Shown here piece by piece: positions 1-5,980 of a stretch of DNA of 19,135 bases. The notes under the pieces are model-generated. The model made no database searches and was not told where the DNA came from. It saw only the letters and a list, made by a program, of their open reading frames with translations. Each line of letters opens with the position of its first letter. The stretch's first letter is position 1. The position numbers were made by a program, and so were the translations under genes. This stretch comes from Oxalobacter formigenes (lineage in GTDB: Bacteria; Pseudomonadota; Gammaproteobacteria; Burkholderiales; Burkholderiaceae_D), in contig JAHYZB010000083.1 in assembly GCA_019424645.1 (NCBI GenBank), forward strand, positions 5,036 through 24,170. The letters run 5' to 3'.

Positions 1-361
1 TATAGGCACGATCGCTGACATCGATGATTCTTCCCCTGAAAATGTCCGCGGTACGTTTGATTTCTTCACGTTCCTTGCCGACGGCACGGATCTTGATCAT
101 CATCATTTCGCGTTCGACGAAATAACCGTCCGTCAGGTCGACGACCTTGACGACTTCGATCAGGCGGTTCAGGTGTTTGGTGATCTGTTCAATCACGTCA
201 TCCGAACCGATGGTGACTACGGTCATACGGGACAGGGTAGGATCTTCGGTTGGTGCAACATTTAATGTTTCAATGTTATAACCGCGAGCGGCAAAGAGTC
301 CGACAACACGGGCAAGTGCACCTGCTTCGTTTTCCAGAAGTACAGAAATTATGTGTCGCAT
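1..361 (-). CDS. ilvH: Acetolactate synthase small (regulatory) subunit, 3' end outside the window
   Basis: Regulatory subunit of acetolactate synthase, which activates the large subunit and gives valine feedback inhibition in branched-chain amino acid synthesis. The first 120 residues are visible. They start MRHIISVLLENEAGALARVV, the typical opening of the N-terminal ACT domain, and continue through the TLNVAPTEDPTLSRMTVVT strand region and the EREMMMIKIRA segment that opens the second domain. The family is about 163 residues long, so roughly 40 residues lie beyond the window edge. The ATG at 361 lies one base after the ilvI stop codon, and a GGAGGA ribosome-binding site sits inside the last codons of ilvI, so translation is probably coupled. 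ilvN is an alternative name for the same family. Confidence 0.96.
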   Translation of the reverse strand, partial: MRHIISVLLENEAGALARVVGLFAARGYNIETLNVAPTEDPTLSRMTVVTIGSDDVIEQITKHLNRLIEVVKVVDLTDGYFVEREMMMIKIRAVGKEREEIKRTADIFRGRIIDVSDRAY

Positions 362-362
362 G

Positions 363-2081
363 TTATTTGTCCTCCAGACTCATCACCATTTCAGTCAATC
401 CTTTGCCCGTCTTGACCATTGGCCAGACGTTTTCGGTCGAATCTGTCAGGATGTTCAGGAAAACCAGTTTGTCTTTCATCGAGAAAGCTTCTCTCAGGGC
501 GCCTTCGACGTCTGCGGCTTTTTCAACTTTTATGCCGACATGACCGTAGGCTTCTGCCAGCTTGTTGAAGTCAGGAAGCGAAGCGACATAGGTTTCCGAA
601 TAACGGGACTCATAATCCAGACGCTGCCATTGGCGAACCATACCCAGAACACCATTGTTCAACATGATGATTTTCGGTGTCAGGTTGTATTGTTTGCAGG
701 TAGCGAGTTCCTGGATGTTCATCTGGATGGAACCTTCGCCAGTGATGCAGGCAACCGTTGCATCCGGATTGGCCATCTGGATACCCATTGCGTACGGCAG
801 CCCGACACCCATGGTTCCAAGACCGCCGGAATTGAGCCAGCGGCGTGGCTTGTCGAACGGATAATACTGTGCAGCCCACATCTGATGCTGGCCGACGTCG
901 GAAGCGACAAAAGCGTCACCCTTGGTGACTTCCCACAGTTTTTCGATAACGAACTGGGGCTTGATGACCTGATCGGTCTGTTCGTATTTCAGGCAATCTT
1001 TCTTGCGCCATTCATTGACCTGTTTCCACCATGAGGCCATCGCCTGCGGATTGGTCGATGCGTTTGGAGTAGCGTCGAGCTGTGCCAGCATTTCCTGCAA
1101 TACGTCCCTGACGTTGCCGACAATAGGAATGTCAACCTTGACCCGTTTGGAAATGGAAGACGGATCGATATCGATATGGATGATTTTGCGGGGAACACGG
1201 GAAAAGTGATCCGGGTTGCCGATAACACGGTCGTCGAAGCGAGCGCCGATTGCGACCAGAACGTCACAATTCTGCATGGCCATGTTAGCTTCATACGTGC
1301 CGTGCATGCCGGGCATGCCGAGATGTTTTTCACTGGAAGCGCGATAGCCGCCAAGTCCCTGAAGCGTGGTGACACAGGGAACGTCAAGACGGTCGACGAG
1401 CTGGTTCAGTTCCGGTGCGGAGTCCGACAGGATAACACCACCGCCGGCATAAACAAGCGGGCGTTCAGCCTGAAGCATCATCTGGACGGCTTTGCGGATC
1501 TGTCCGGTATGGCCTTTGTCGATAGGCTTGTAGGAACGCATTTCGATTTCTTTGGGATAATCGTAAAGGCCAGCCTGCATGCTGACGTCCTTTGGAATAT
1601 CGACCAGAACAGGGCCAGGACGGCCTGTCGATGCAATATAGAATGCTTTTTTGATCGTTACGGCGAGATCCTTGACATCTTTGACAAGGAAATTATGCTT
1701 GACGCATGGACGTGTAATACCGACCGCATCACATTCCTGGAAAGCATCTGAACCAATCGCATGGGTGGAAACCTGACCGCTGATCAGGACGAGCGGAATG
1801 GAATCCATGTAAGCGGTTGCAAGACCGGTAATGGCATTCGTTACGCCAGGGCCGGAGGTAACCAGCGCGACACCAACCTTGCCGGAGCTGCGTGCATAGG
1901 CATCTGCAGCGTGAACGGCGGCCTGTTCGTGACGAACCAGGACGTGTTTGAATTTGTCCTGTTTGTAAATAGCATCATAAATATAGAGAACGGAACCACC
2001 CGGGTATCCGAAAACGTGCTCTACGCCTTCATCGGCCAGACTCCTGACCAGTATGTCAGAGCCTGTCATTTCTAAACTCAT
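363..2081 (-). CDS. ilvI: Acetolactate synthase large (catalytic) subunit
   Basis: ThDP-dependent enzyme that condenses two pyruvates to acetolactate, or pyruvate with 2-oxobutyrate, the first shared step of valine, leucine and isoleucine synthesis. The protein has 572 residues, close to E. coli IlvI. The N-terminal pyrimidine-binding domain holds the catalytic glutamate E52 in RHEQAAVHAADAYAR. The central FAD-type domain covers about 190-340, and the C-terminal ThDP domain holds GEG (448-450) followed by NN (475-476). The usual motif is GDG; I recall GEG from other betaproteobacterial versions, so I do not read it as damage. The ATG at 2081 has AAAGGA 6-7 bases upstream. It forms an operon with ilvH and is divergent from the sigma factor operon. 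ilvC would be expected beyond the window but is not visible. Confidence 0.97.
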   Translation of the reverse strand: MSLEMTGSDILVRSLADEGVEHVFGYPGGSVLYIYDAIYKQDKFKHVLVRHEQAAVHAADAYARSSGKVGVALVTSGPGVTNAITGLATAYMDSIPLVLISGQVSTHAIGSDAFQECDAVGITRPCVKHNFLVKDVKDLAVTIKKAFYIASTGRPGPVLVDIPKDVSMQAGLYDYPKEIEMRSYKPIDKGHTGQIRKAVQMMLQAERPLVYAGGGVILSDSAPELNQLVDRLDVPCVTTLQGLGGYRASSEKHLGMPGMHGTYEANMAMQNCDVLVAIGARFDDRVIGNPDHFSRVPRKIIHIDIDPSSISKRVKVDIPIVGNVRDVLQEMLAQLDATPNASTNPQAMASWWKQVNEWRKKDCLKYEQTDQVIKPQFVIEKLWEVTKGDAFVASDVGQHQMWAAQYYPFDKPRRWLNSGGLGTMGVGLPYAMGIQMANPDATVACITGEGSIQMNIQELATCKQYNLTPKIIMLNNGVLGMVRQWQRLDYESRYSETYVASLPDFNKLAEAYGHVGIKVEKAADVEGALREAFSMKDKLVFLNILTDSTENVWPMVKTGKGLTEMVMSLEDK

Positions 2082-2154
2082 ACTTCTTTCCTTTCAAGGT
2101 CCACTGGAAATTGATCGGATGCTCTTTCCTGACGAATTCGAGTGTATTACGAAA

Positions 2155-2182
2155 CAAATTTCACATTTTATTGTGAAATTTG
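2155..2182. promoter_or_regulatory. Perfect 11-bp inverted repeat upstream of ilvI, candidate operator or leader hairpin
   Basis: The arm CAAATTTCACA (2155-2165) and its exact complement TGTGAAATTTG (2172-2182) flank a 6-base AT spacer. The centre lies about 87 bases before the ilvI start codon. On the minus strand a weak promoter-like pair (TTGATG, then CACAAT 16 bases later) would place the -10 box inside the palindrome, which would suit a repressor site. If transcription starts further upstream, the same sequence would form a strong RNA hairpin in the leader. The half-sites are in the opposite orientation to CRP (TCACA-N6-TGTGA instead of TGTGA-N6-TCACA). I cannot name the regulator. Confidence 0.55.
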
Positions 2183-2459
2183 GCAAATAAACATCAATTT
2201 CTCGTACTTGTGGCACGGGTCAGAGCAAACAGCTTTCAAAGTAGCAAAGCATGTCTTCACGACAGGCGGCATTATGAGCACCATGTGAGAAAACCATTCC
2301 GCCAGAGGGTATATAAAGCGGATTACAGATATCAGCCTGCGCTTTTTGGTCAAGCCATACTCAATTACAAATGTACAATACTTCAACAATTGTATAAAGT
2401 GAATAATTTTACACTACATCTGCACAAGAAGGCCTTTTCTTGTTAGCATTTGCACCTGA

Positions 2460-2489
2460 TTGACACAGTCACAGTGTGTTTTTTTTAAA
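2460..2489 (+). promoter_or_regulatory. Candidate sigma-70 promoter of the sigma factor/DUF3619/DUF3106 operon
   Basis: A perfect -35 box TTGACA (2460-2465) is followed after 18 bases by TTTAAA (2484-2489), a weak -10 match. Predicted transcription would start near 2496, giving a leader of about 24 bases before the ATG at 2520. The spacer is at the long end of the usual range. No second promoter of distinct type was evident, so autoregulation by the encoded sigma factor cannot be judged from sequence. Confidence 0.4.
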
Positions 2490-2519
2490 CCAGTAAGGTT
2501 GATCCTTCTGCCAAATAGA

Positions 2520-3086
2520 ATGGCAACAGACAAAGAATTATCCGATTTTCTGGCTGGCGTTGAGAAACGCGCATTCAAACAGGCAGTCTATGCCGTGCGC
2601 AAAGATGAGTCTGCGCTTGATATTGTCCAGGATGCCATGATCAAACTCGCAGAAAAATATGGCGATAAGCCATCTGCCGAGTTGCCAATGCTATTCCAGC
2701 GCATTTTGCAAAACACCATCAGCGATTTTTTTCGTCGGGAAAAAGTCAGAAATACCTGGGTCAGCCTGTTTTCAAGCATGTCCACCACTTCAGACGGTGA
2801 AGATTTCGATGTTCTGGAAATATATCAGAACGAATCGGAAAACGGCGTCGTAGAATCGTCTATAGAAAAGCTCGAACGCGCTGAAGTGTTGAAAATTATC
2901 GAAGAAGAAGTAGAAAAGTTGCCTTCACGTCAACGCGAAGCGTTCCTGATGCGTTACTGGAATGACATGGATGTTGCCGAAACGGCTGAAGCGATGAAAT
3001 GTTCTGTGGGAAGCGTCAAAACACATTGTTCCCGCGCAACGCATGCATTGGCAAAAGCACTGAAGGCACGAGGGATAGAATTATGA
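2520..3086 (+). CDS. RNA polymerase sigma factor, ECF/sigma-70 family
   Basis: Alternative sigma factor of 188 residues that would direct RNA polymerase to a specific promoter set. The region 2 fold covers about residues 15-75 (VRKDESALDIVQDAMIKLAE, then LFQRILQNTISDFFRR). An acidic, Ser-rich linker covers 85-115. Region 4 covers 122-178, with LPSRQREAFLMRYWNDMDV and the helix-turn-helix ETAEAMKCSVGSVKTHCSRA. I chose the ATG at 2520 because MATDKELSDFL is the conserved start I recall from Burkholderiales. A TTG 60 bases upstream lies within the -35 box. The ribosome-binding site is poor. Its stop overlaps the start of the next gene (ATGA), so the two are translationally coupled, as is common for sigma/anti-sigma pairs. 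Target promoters are unknown. Confidence 0.9.
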   Translation: MATDKELSDFLAGVEKRAFKQAVYAVRKDESALDIVQDAMIKLAEKYGDKPSAELPMLFQRILQNTISDFFRREKVRNTWVSLFSSMSTTSDGEDFDVLEIYQNESENGVVESSIEKLERAEVLKIIEEEVEKLPSRQREAFLMRYWNDMDVAETAEAMKCSVGSVKTHCSRATHALAKALKARGIEL

Positions 3087-3487
3087 ATATAAATGAACAG
3101 GATTTTGCTTACAAGGTGAGACACGCCTTGAATGAGCGACTGGACGATTTGCCTGAAAACATTTCAGCGAAACTGGCTAACGCACGTGCAAAAGCAATCA
3201 AACGCAAGAAAAAGAGCATGCCTCTTTATGTCAGCTTTTTTCAGCAGATATTTGCAGGAGTTTCTTCAGGCACCTCAGGAAATGTTTCCTGGACAAACCG
3301 TCTTGGCTTGAGTTTGCCTATACTGGTGCTGGTTGTCGGTATGGCCGGTATCTTCCATCACGAACAGCAGCGTCAGATCAGGGAAATCGCCGATATCGAT
3401 ATCGCTGTGTTGTCGGATGAATTGCCTCCGTCTGCATATGCCGACAATGGATTCAGGACTTATATCGTTGACCGGACAGGAGTCTGA
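3083..3487 (+). CDS. DUF3619 family single-pass membrane protein, candidate partner of the sigma factor
   Basis: Protein of 134 residues with a basic, soluble N-terminal part (1-70, including KAIKRKKKS at 37-45), one hydrophobic segment at about 75-90 (GLSLPILVLVVGMAGI), and a C-terminal tail ending near ELPPSAYADNGFRTYI. The tail motif and the position after the sigma gene match what I know as DUF3619; its function is not established. The layout (cytoplasmic basic part, one membrane helix, short outer tail) and the 4-base ATGA overlap with the sigma gene suggest an anti-sigma or membrane-tethering role. That is inference only. It shows no recognisable zinc-binding anti-sigma motif (HxxxCxxC). 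Alternative starts further upstream would lie inside the sigma gene and are unlikely. Confidence 0.8.
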   Translation: MNINEQDFAYKVRHALNERLDDLPENISAKLANARAKAIKRKKKSMPLYVSFFQQIFAGVSSGTSGNVSWTNRLGLSLPILVLVVGMAGIFHHEQQRQIREIADIDIAVLSDELPPSAYADNGFRTYIVDRTGV

Positions 3488-3490
3488 TTG

Positions 3491-4093
3491 ATGCGGCATG
3501 ACCTTCCCGTAAAGAAGTCGGTCCCGAAGTGGGTAATGACGGTCGTTGTCGTGATCGTCATTGCTTTCGGTGTTGTGTACGCCATTTTGCCTGCAGATAA
3601 TCTGAAAGCGTTTATAGGAATGGAAGATAGTCAGGCTGCCGCTGAAAATTCCTGGAATATCCTGACACCATCGCAGCAGGACGCATTGGCTCCATTGGAA
3701 AAAGAATGGAACGGCATGAGCGCTGCGCAAAAGAAAAAATGGCTGGAAGTCGCGAAAAAAGCTGAAAACATGTCGCCAGAGGACAAGGAACGTATCAAGA
3801 CCCATATCCAGGACTGGTTGAATCTGACACCGGAACAGCGTCGTCAGGCACGCCAGAACTTCATCGGAGTCAAGAAACTCAACTCACAGCTCAAGACAGA
3901 GCAATGGCACGAGTATCAGAAGTTGCCTGAAGAAAAGAAAAGGGCGCTCGCAGCCAGGGCCAAATCGAAGAGAAGGCTCGCCAATCTGACAGGCGAACCT
4001 TCTTCCAACAAGGTAGTTGAACCGATCAAACAGCCTGAAAAAGCCCTGAACAATCAGCCTGCGCAGGAAGAAGTGCCGGAATACTGGCGCTGA
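3491..4093 (+). CDS. DUF3106 domain protein, membrane-anchored and likely periplasmic
   Basis: Protein of 200 residues. Residues 13-32 form an N-terminal hydrophobic segment (KWVMTVVVVIVIAFGVVYAI), a membrane anchor or uncleaved signal. The rest is charged and helical, with Trp-centred repeats: WNILTPSQQDALAPLEKEW (55-73), KKKWLEVAKKAENMSPEDK (81-99) and WLNLTPEQRRQARQNF (109-124). The LTPxQR-type pattern is typical of DUF3106 and resembles the LTxxQ repeats of Spy/CpxP-type stress proteins. That likeness is my inference, not an assignment. The C-terminus is Pro/Gln-rich. AGGAG at 3478-3482 is 8 bases from the ATG at 3491; a TTG at 3488 is possible but less well placed. It follows the DUF3619 gene by 3 bases and ends the operon. 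Homologous loci often continue with an RDD-family gene, which is absent here. Confidence 0.82.
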   Translation: MRHDLPVKKSVPKWVMTVVVVIVIAFGVVYAILPADNLKAFIGMEDSQAAAENSWNILTPSQQDALAPLEKEWNGMSAAQKKKWLEVAKKAENMSPEDKERIKTHIQDWLNLTPEQRRQARQNFIGVKKLNSQLKTEQWHEYQKLPEEKKRALAARAKSKRRLANLTGEPSSNKVVEPIKQPEKALNNQPAQEEVPEYWR

Positions 4094-4141
4094 CGTCCTG
4101 TTTTTTCTGCTGAACCTGAGAAGGCATTTCTTCTGTGGATC

Positions 4142-4444
4142 CTAACGGTGTTGCAAGTCTGTCCTCAGTCGTCGTGATTCCTGTGGAGTCGTGAGTAGAG
4201 GACGATAAATTTCGATGCGGTCGTATGCTTTCAGTTCCGTATTGAAAGGTCGTTTTTTCCCATAGATGCCGACTTCATTTTCACTGACCTGAAACGACAA
4301 TTGATCCAGAATGCCACTTGTTTTGATGGCCATGATCAGTGTTGTTTTTTCAGGAACACTGATATCCATAATAATCTGTTTGTCTTGCCGGATATGACAG
4401 ACCTGAACGGGAATGGTTTTTGAATTGACGGGATTTTCAGCCAT
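4142..4444 (-). CDS. rnfH: RnfH family protein (UPF0125, ubiquitin-like fold)
   Basis: Small protein of 100 residues, starting MAENPVNSKTIPVQVCHIR. The family has a beta-grasp (ubiquitin/ThiS-like) fold and no firm biochemical role. The name comes from its location beside rnf genes in some bacteria. Diagnostic stretches are SVPEKTTLIMAIKTSGI, VGIYGKKRPFNTELKAYDRIEIYRPL and a basic tail. I chose the ATG at 4444 rather than the upstream one at 4495, because the shorter form has the family length and overlaps the end of ratA by 8 bases, which suggests coupled translation. It is convergent with the DUF3106 gene across 48 bases, in which I see no convincing terminator. Confidence 0.9.
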   Translation of the reverse strand: MAENPVNSKTIPVQVCHIRQDKQIIMDISVPEKTTLIMAIKTSGILDQLSFQVSENEVGIYGKKRPFNTELKAYDRIEIYRPLLTTPQESRRLRTDLQHR

Positions 4445-4871
4445 AAACTTTTCTCGCGCGTTCGCAAAATGCATCGACAAGACTATTGGTGACAATGTCG
4501 AAAACCGGGCCGATCAGCTTTTCCATGAAAAAATGGGAAAATTCATAATTCAGATGCAGCTCGACACGGCAGGTTTTTTCATCAATGACGGTAAATGTCC
4601 ATTGGCCGTTCAATTTCCGAAATGGTCCATTTACCAGTTTCATTTTGATGGACGTCGGCGCGACATTGATATTATGAGTGGTAAAGCTTTGACGGATACC
4701 GCAAAAATTCAGGGAAAGCGTCGCAATCGCCGTCTGGCGGCTTGCGTCCCGTTGTACATCGACACTGTCGCACCAGGGGAGGAAAGAAGGGTAGGCTTCG
4801 ATATTTTCCACCAGGGCGAACATTTGTTCTGCGCTATAGTTTTGCAGTACGGATTTATGTACGATCGTCAT
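4437..4871 (-). CDS. ratA: RatA family START-domain protein (ribosome association toxin / Coq10-like)
   Basis: Protein of 144 residues that is one START/polyketide-cyclase domain. It starts MTIVHKSVLQNYSAEQMFALVENIEAYPSFLPWC, with the hydrophobic pocket signature YPSFLPWCDSV, and ends with FFMEKLIGPVFDIVTNSLVDAFCERA. In E. coli RatA was reported to block 70S ribosome formation, while the mitochondrial homologue Coq10 binds ubiquinone, so the native role here could be either. The order smpB / ratA-rnfH with smpB divergent is a widely conserved arrangement, which supports the call. RnfH is not a proven antitoxin. The two divergent starts are 58 bases apart. Confidence 0.93.
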   Translation of the reverse strand: MTIVHKSVLQNYSAEQMFALVENIEAYPSFLPWCDSVDVQRDASRQTAIATLSLNFCGIRQSFTTHNINVAPTSIKMKLVNGPFRKLNGQWTFTVIDEKTCRVELHLNYEFSHFFMEKLIGPVFDIVTNSLVDAFCERARKVYG

Positions 4872-4929
4872 CTATGAATGAAATGGTTTTGATAGAATCT
4901 CTATTTTATACAAGGAAGTTTTTTTCACT

Positions 4930-5379
4930 ATGACTATTGCCGATAATAAAAAAGCTTTTCATGATTATTTTATCGAAGAGCGCTTCGAGGCGGGAATGGC
5001 TTTGGAAGGATGGGAAGTCAAATCCATTCGTGCCGGAAGGGTACAACTAAAAGAGGCTTATGTCATCGTCAAGGGGGCAGAAATTTTTCTTTTTGGCGCC
5101 CACATCAGTCCGCTTCCGACGGCTTCGACCCATATCAAGCCTGATCCTGTCAGGGACAGAAAACTGTTGATGCATGCTGACGAAATAAGCAAACTGATCG
5201 GCAAGGTCGAACGTGCCGGTTATACGCTCGTTCCATTGAATATGCATTTTTCCAAAGGGCGGATCAAATGTGAGATTGGTCTTGCCAAGGGCAAGAAACA
5301 ATACGACAAACGCGAAACTGAAAAAGAACGGGACTGGCAGCGCGAACAGCAGAAGATCATGAAACAGAATATCCGCTGA
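4930..5379 (+). CDS. smpB: SsrA-binding protein SmpB
   Basis: Binds tmRNA and places it in the A site of stalled ribosomes for trans-translation. The 149-residue protein has the typical ending of N-terminal region IADNKKAFHDYFIEERFEAGM, followed by LEGWEVKSIRAGRVQLKEAY, and the loop ALAKG-like IGLAKGKKQYDKRETEKERD that leads into the basic C-terminal tail. AGGAAG at 4913-4918 lies 11 bases before the ATG. A TAGAAT at 4893-4898 could be a -10 box, but I find no good -35. It converges with iscX, with only 24 bases between the stops. The ssrA gene itself is not in this window. Confidence 0.97.
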   Translation: MTIADNKKAFHDYFIEERFEAGMALEGWEVKSIRAGRVQLKEAYVIVKGAEIFLFGAHISPLPTASTHIKPDPVRDRKLLMHADEISKLIGKVERAGYTLVPLNMHFSKGRIKCEIGLAKGKKQYDKRETEKERDWQREQQKIMKQNIR

Positions 5380-5403
5380 TGCCGGTTTTCCTTCTTGTTG
5401 CGT

Positions 5404-5601
5404 CTAGTCTTCGGCTTCCCTTATCCACGCCATCAGAATGGCTTCAAGGACTTTCTCGTTCGAACGGCTGGGATCGTCGTCAAACCCGTCCAGTTTGCAA
5501 ATCCAGTCATGCATATCAGTAAAACGGACGCTTAAGGGGTCAACGTCCGGATACTGGTCAAACAGTTCTTCGGCGATTTTTTGGGTGTCGGACCATTTCA
5601 T
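5404..5601 (-). CDS. iscX: Fe-S assembly protein IscX
   Basis: Small acidic protein of 65 residues (E. coli IscX has 66) that binds IscS and iron and modulates the rate of cluster assembly. The whole length matches the family: MKWSDTQKIAEELFDQYPDVDP, then VRFTDMHDWICKLDGFDDDP and ILMAWIREAED. It is the last gene of the isc operon, 20 bases after fdx, and converges with smpB. No T-tract hairpin is visible in the 24 bases between iscX and smpB, so the operon end is not obvious. Confidence 0.96.
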   Translation of the reverse strand: MKWSDTQKIAEELFDQYPDVDPLSVRFTDMHDWICKLDGFDDDPSRSNEKVLEAILMAWIREAED

Positions 5602-5621
5602 AATAATATCGGCTTGTTAAA

Positions 5622-5957
5622 TCAGCGTTCGCTGACAAGATTGATCGTATATTTAGGAATTTCAACGGTCAGGTCTTCGTCTCCGATTTTTGCCTGACAC
5701 GACAGGCGTGATTCCGCCGTCAAACCCCATGCACGGTCAAGCATGTCTTCCTCTTTTTCACTGATGTCGGAAAGGGAATCGTAGCCTTTCCTGACGATGA
5801 CGTGGCAGGTGCTGCACGCACCGCATTTACCACAGGCATGTTCAATTTCGATTTTATTATCCAGCAGGGCATCGCAGATCGATGTGCCTTCAGGTGCTTC
5901 GATATCGGCACCTTCAGGGCAGAGTACAGCGTGAGGCAAAACGGTAATTTTTGGCAT
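5622..5957 (-). CDS. fdx: [2Fe-2S] ferredoxin, Isc type
   Basis: Ferredoxin of 111 residues that supplies electrons for cluster assembly on IscU. The four cluster ligands are in the expected places: C42, C48 and C51 (HACGKCGACSTCHV) and C87 (RLSCQAKI). This is the adrenodoxin-like Isc ferredoxin class and not the plant-type class. Further cysteines at 13, 28 and 45 are not ligands by position. It starts 23 bases after hscA, with GGGAAA as ribosome-binding site. Confidence 0.97.
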   Translation of the reverse strand: MPKITVLPHAVLCPEGADIEAPEGTSICDALLDNKIEIEHACGKCGACSTCHVIVRKGYDSLSDISEKEEDMLDRAWGLTAESRLSCQAKIGDEDLTVEIPKYTINLVSER

Positions 5958-5980
5958 ATTCGTTTCCCGTTATCGGTGTG

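Larger units (their letters stand above)
2082..2519. other. Divergent intergenic region between ilvI and the sigma factor gene
   Basis: 438 bases with no convincing gene. It holds a perfect palindrome at 2155-2182 near ilvI and a candidate promoter at 2460-2489 for the sigma operon. There is also a short inverted repeat at 2424-2443 (ACAAGAA, 6-base spacer, TTCTTGT) just before that promoter, and an AT-rich stretch at about 2355-2420. The centre (about 2190-2350) shows nothing I can interpret. Open frames here lack ribosome-binding sites and family resemblance. Confidence 0.6.

Noticed and set aside
1176..1751. Long plus-strand open frame inside ilvI
   Set aside because: It is the antisense shadow of a certain gene, with no ribosome-binding site or family resemblance.
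448..2081. ilvI as an inactive ThDP enzyme because GDG reads GEG
   Set aside because: GEG at residues 448-450 of the protein is, as far as I recall, normal in betaproteobacterial acetolactate synthases, and all other motifs are intact.
2155..2182. CRP/FNR binding site at the palindrome before ilvI
   Set aside because: The half-sites read TCACA-N6-TGTGA, the reverse of the CRP arrangement, and FNR's TTGAT is absent.
4094..4141. Terminator between the convergent DUF3106 and rnfH genes
   Set aside because: A short AGAAG/CTTCT repeat and a T-run are present but not in the order of an intrinsic terminator on either strand.
4437..4871. ratA-rnfH as a genuine toxin-antitoxin pair
   Set aside because: The neighbourhood is a conserved core one and RnfH is not shown to neutralise RatA; the family name alone is not enough.
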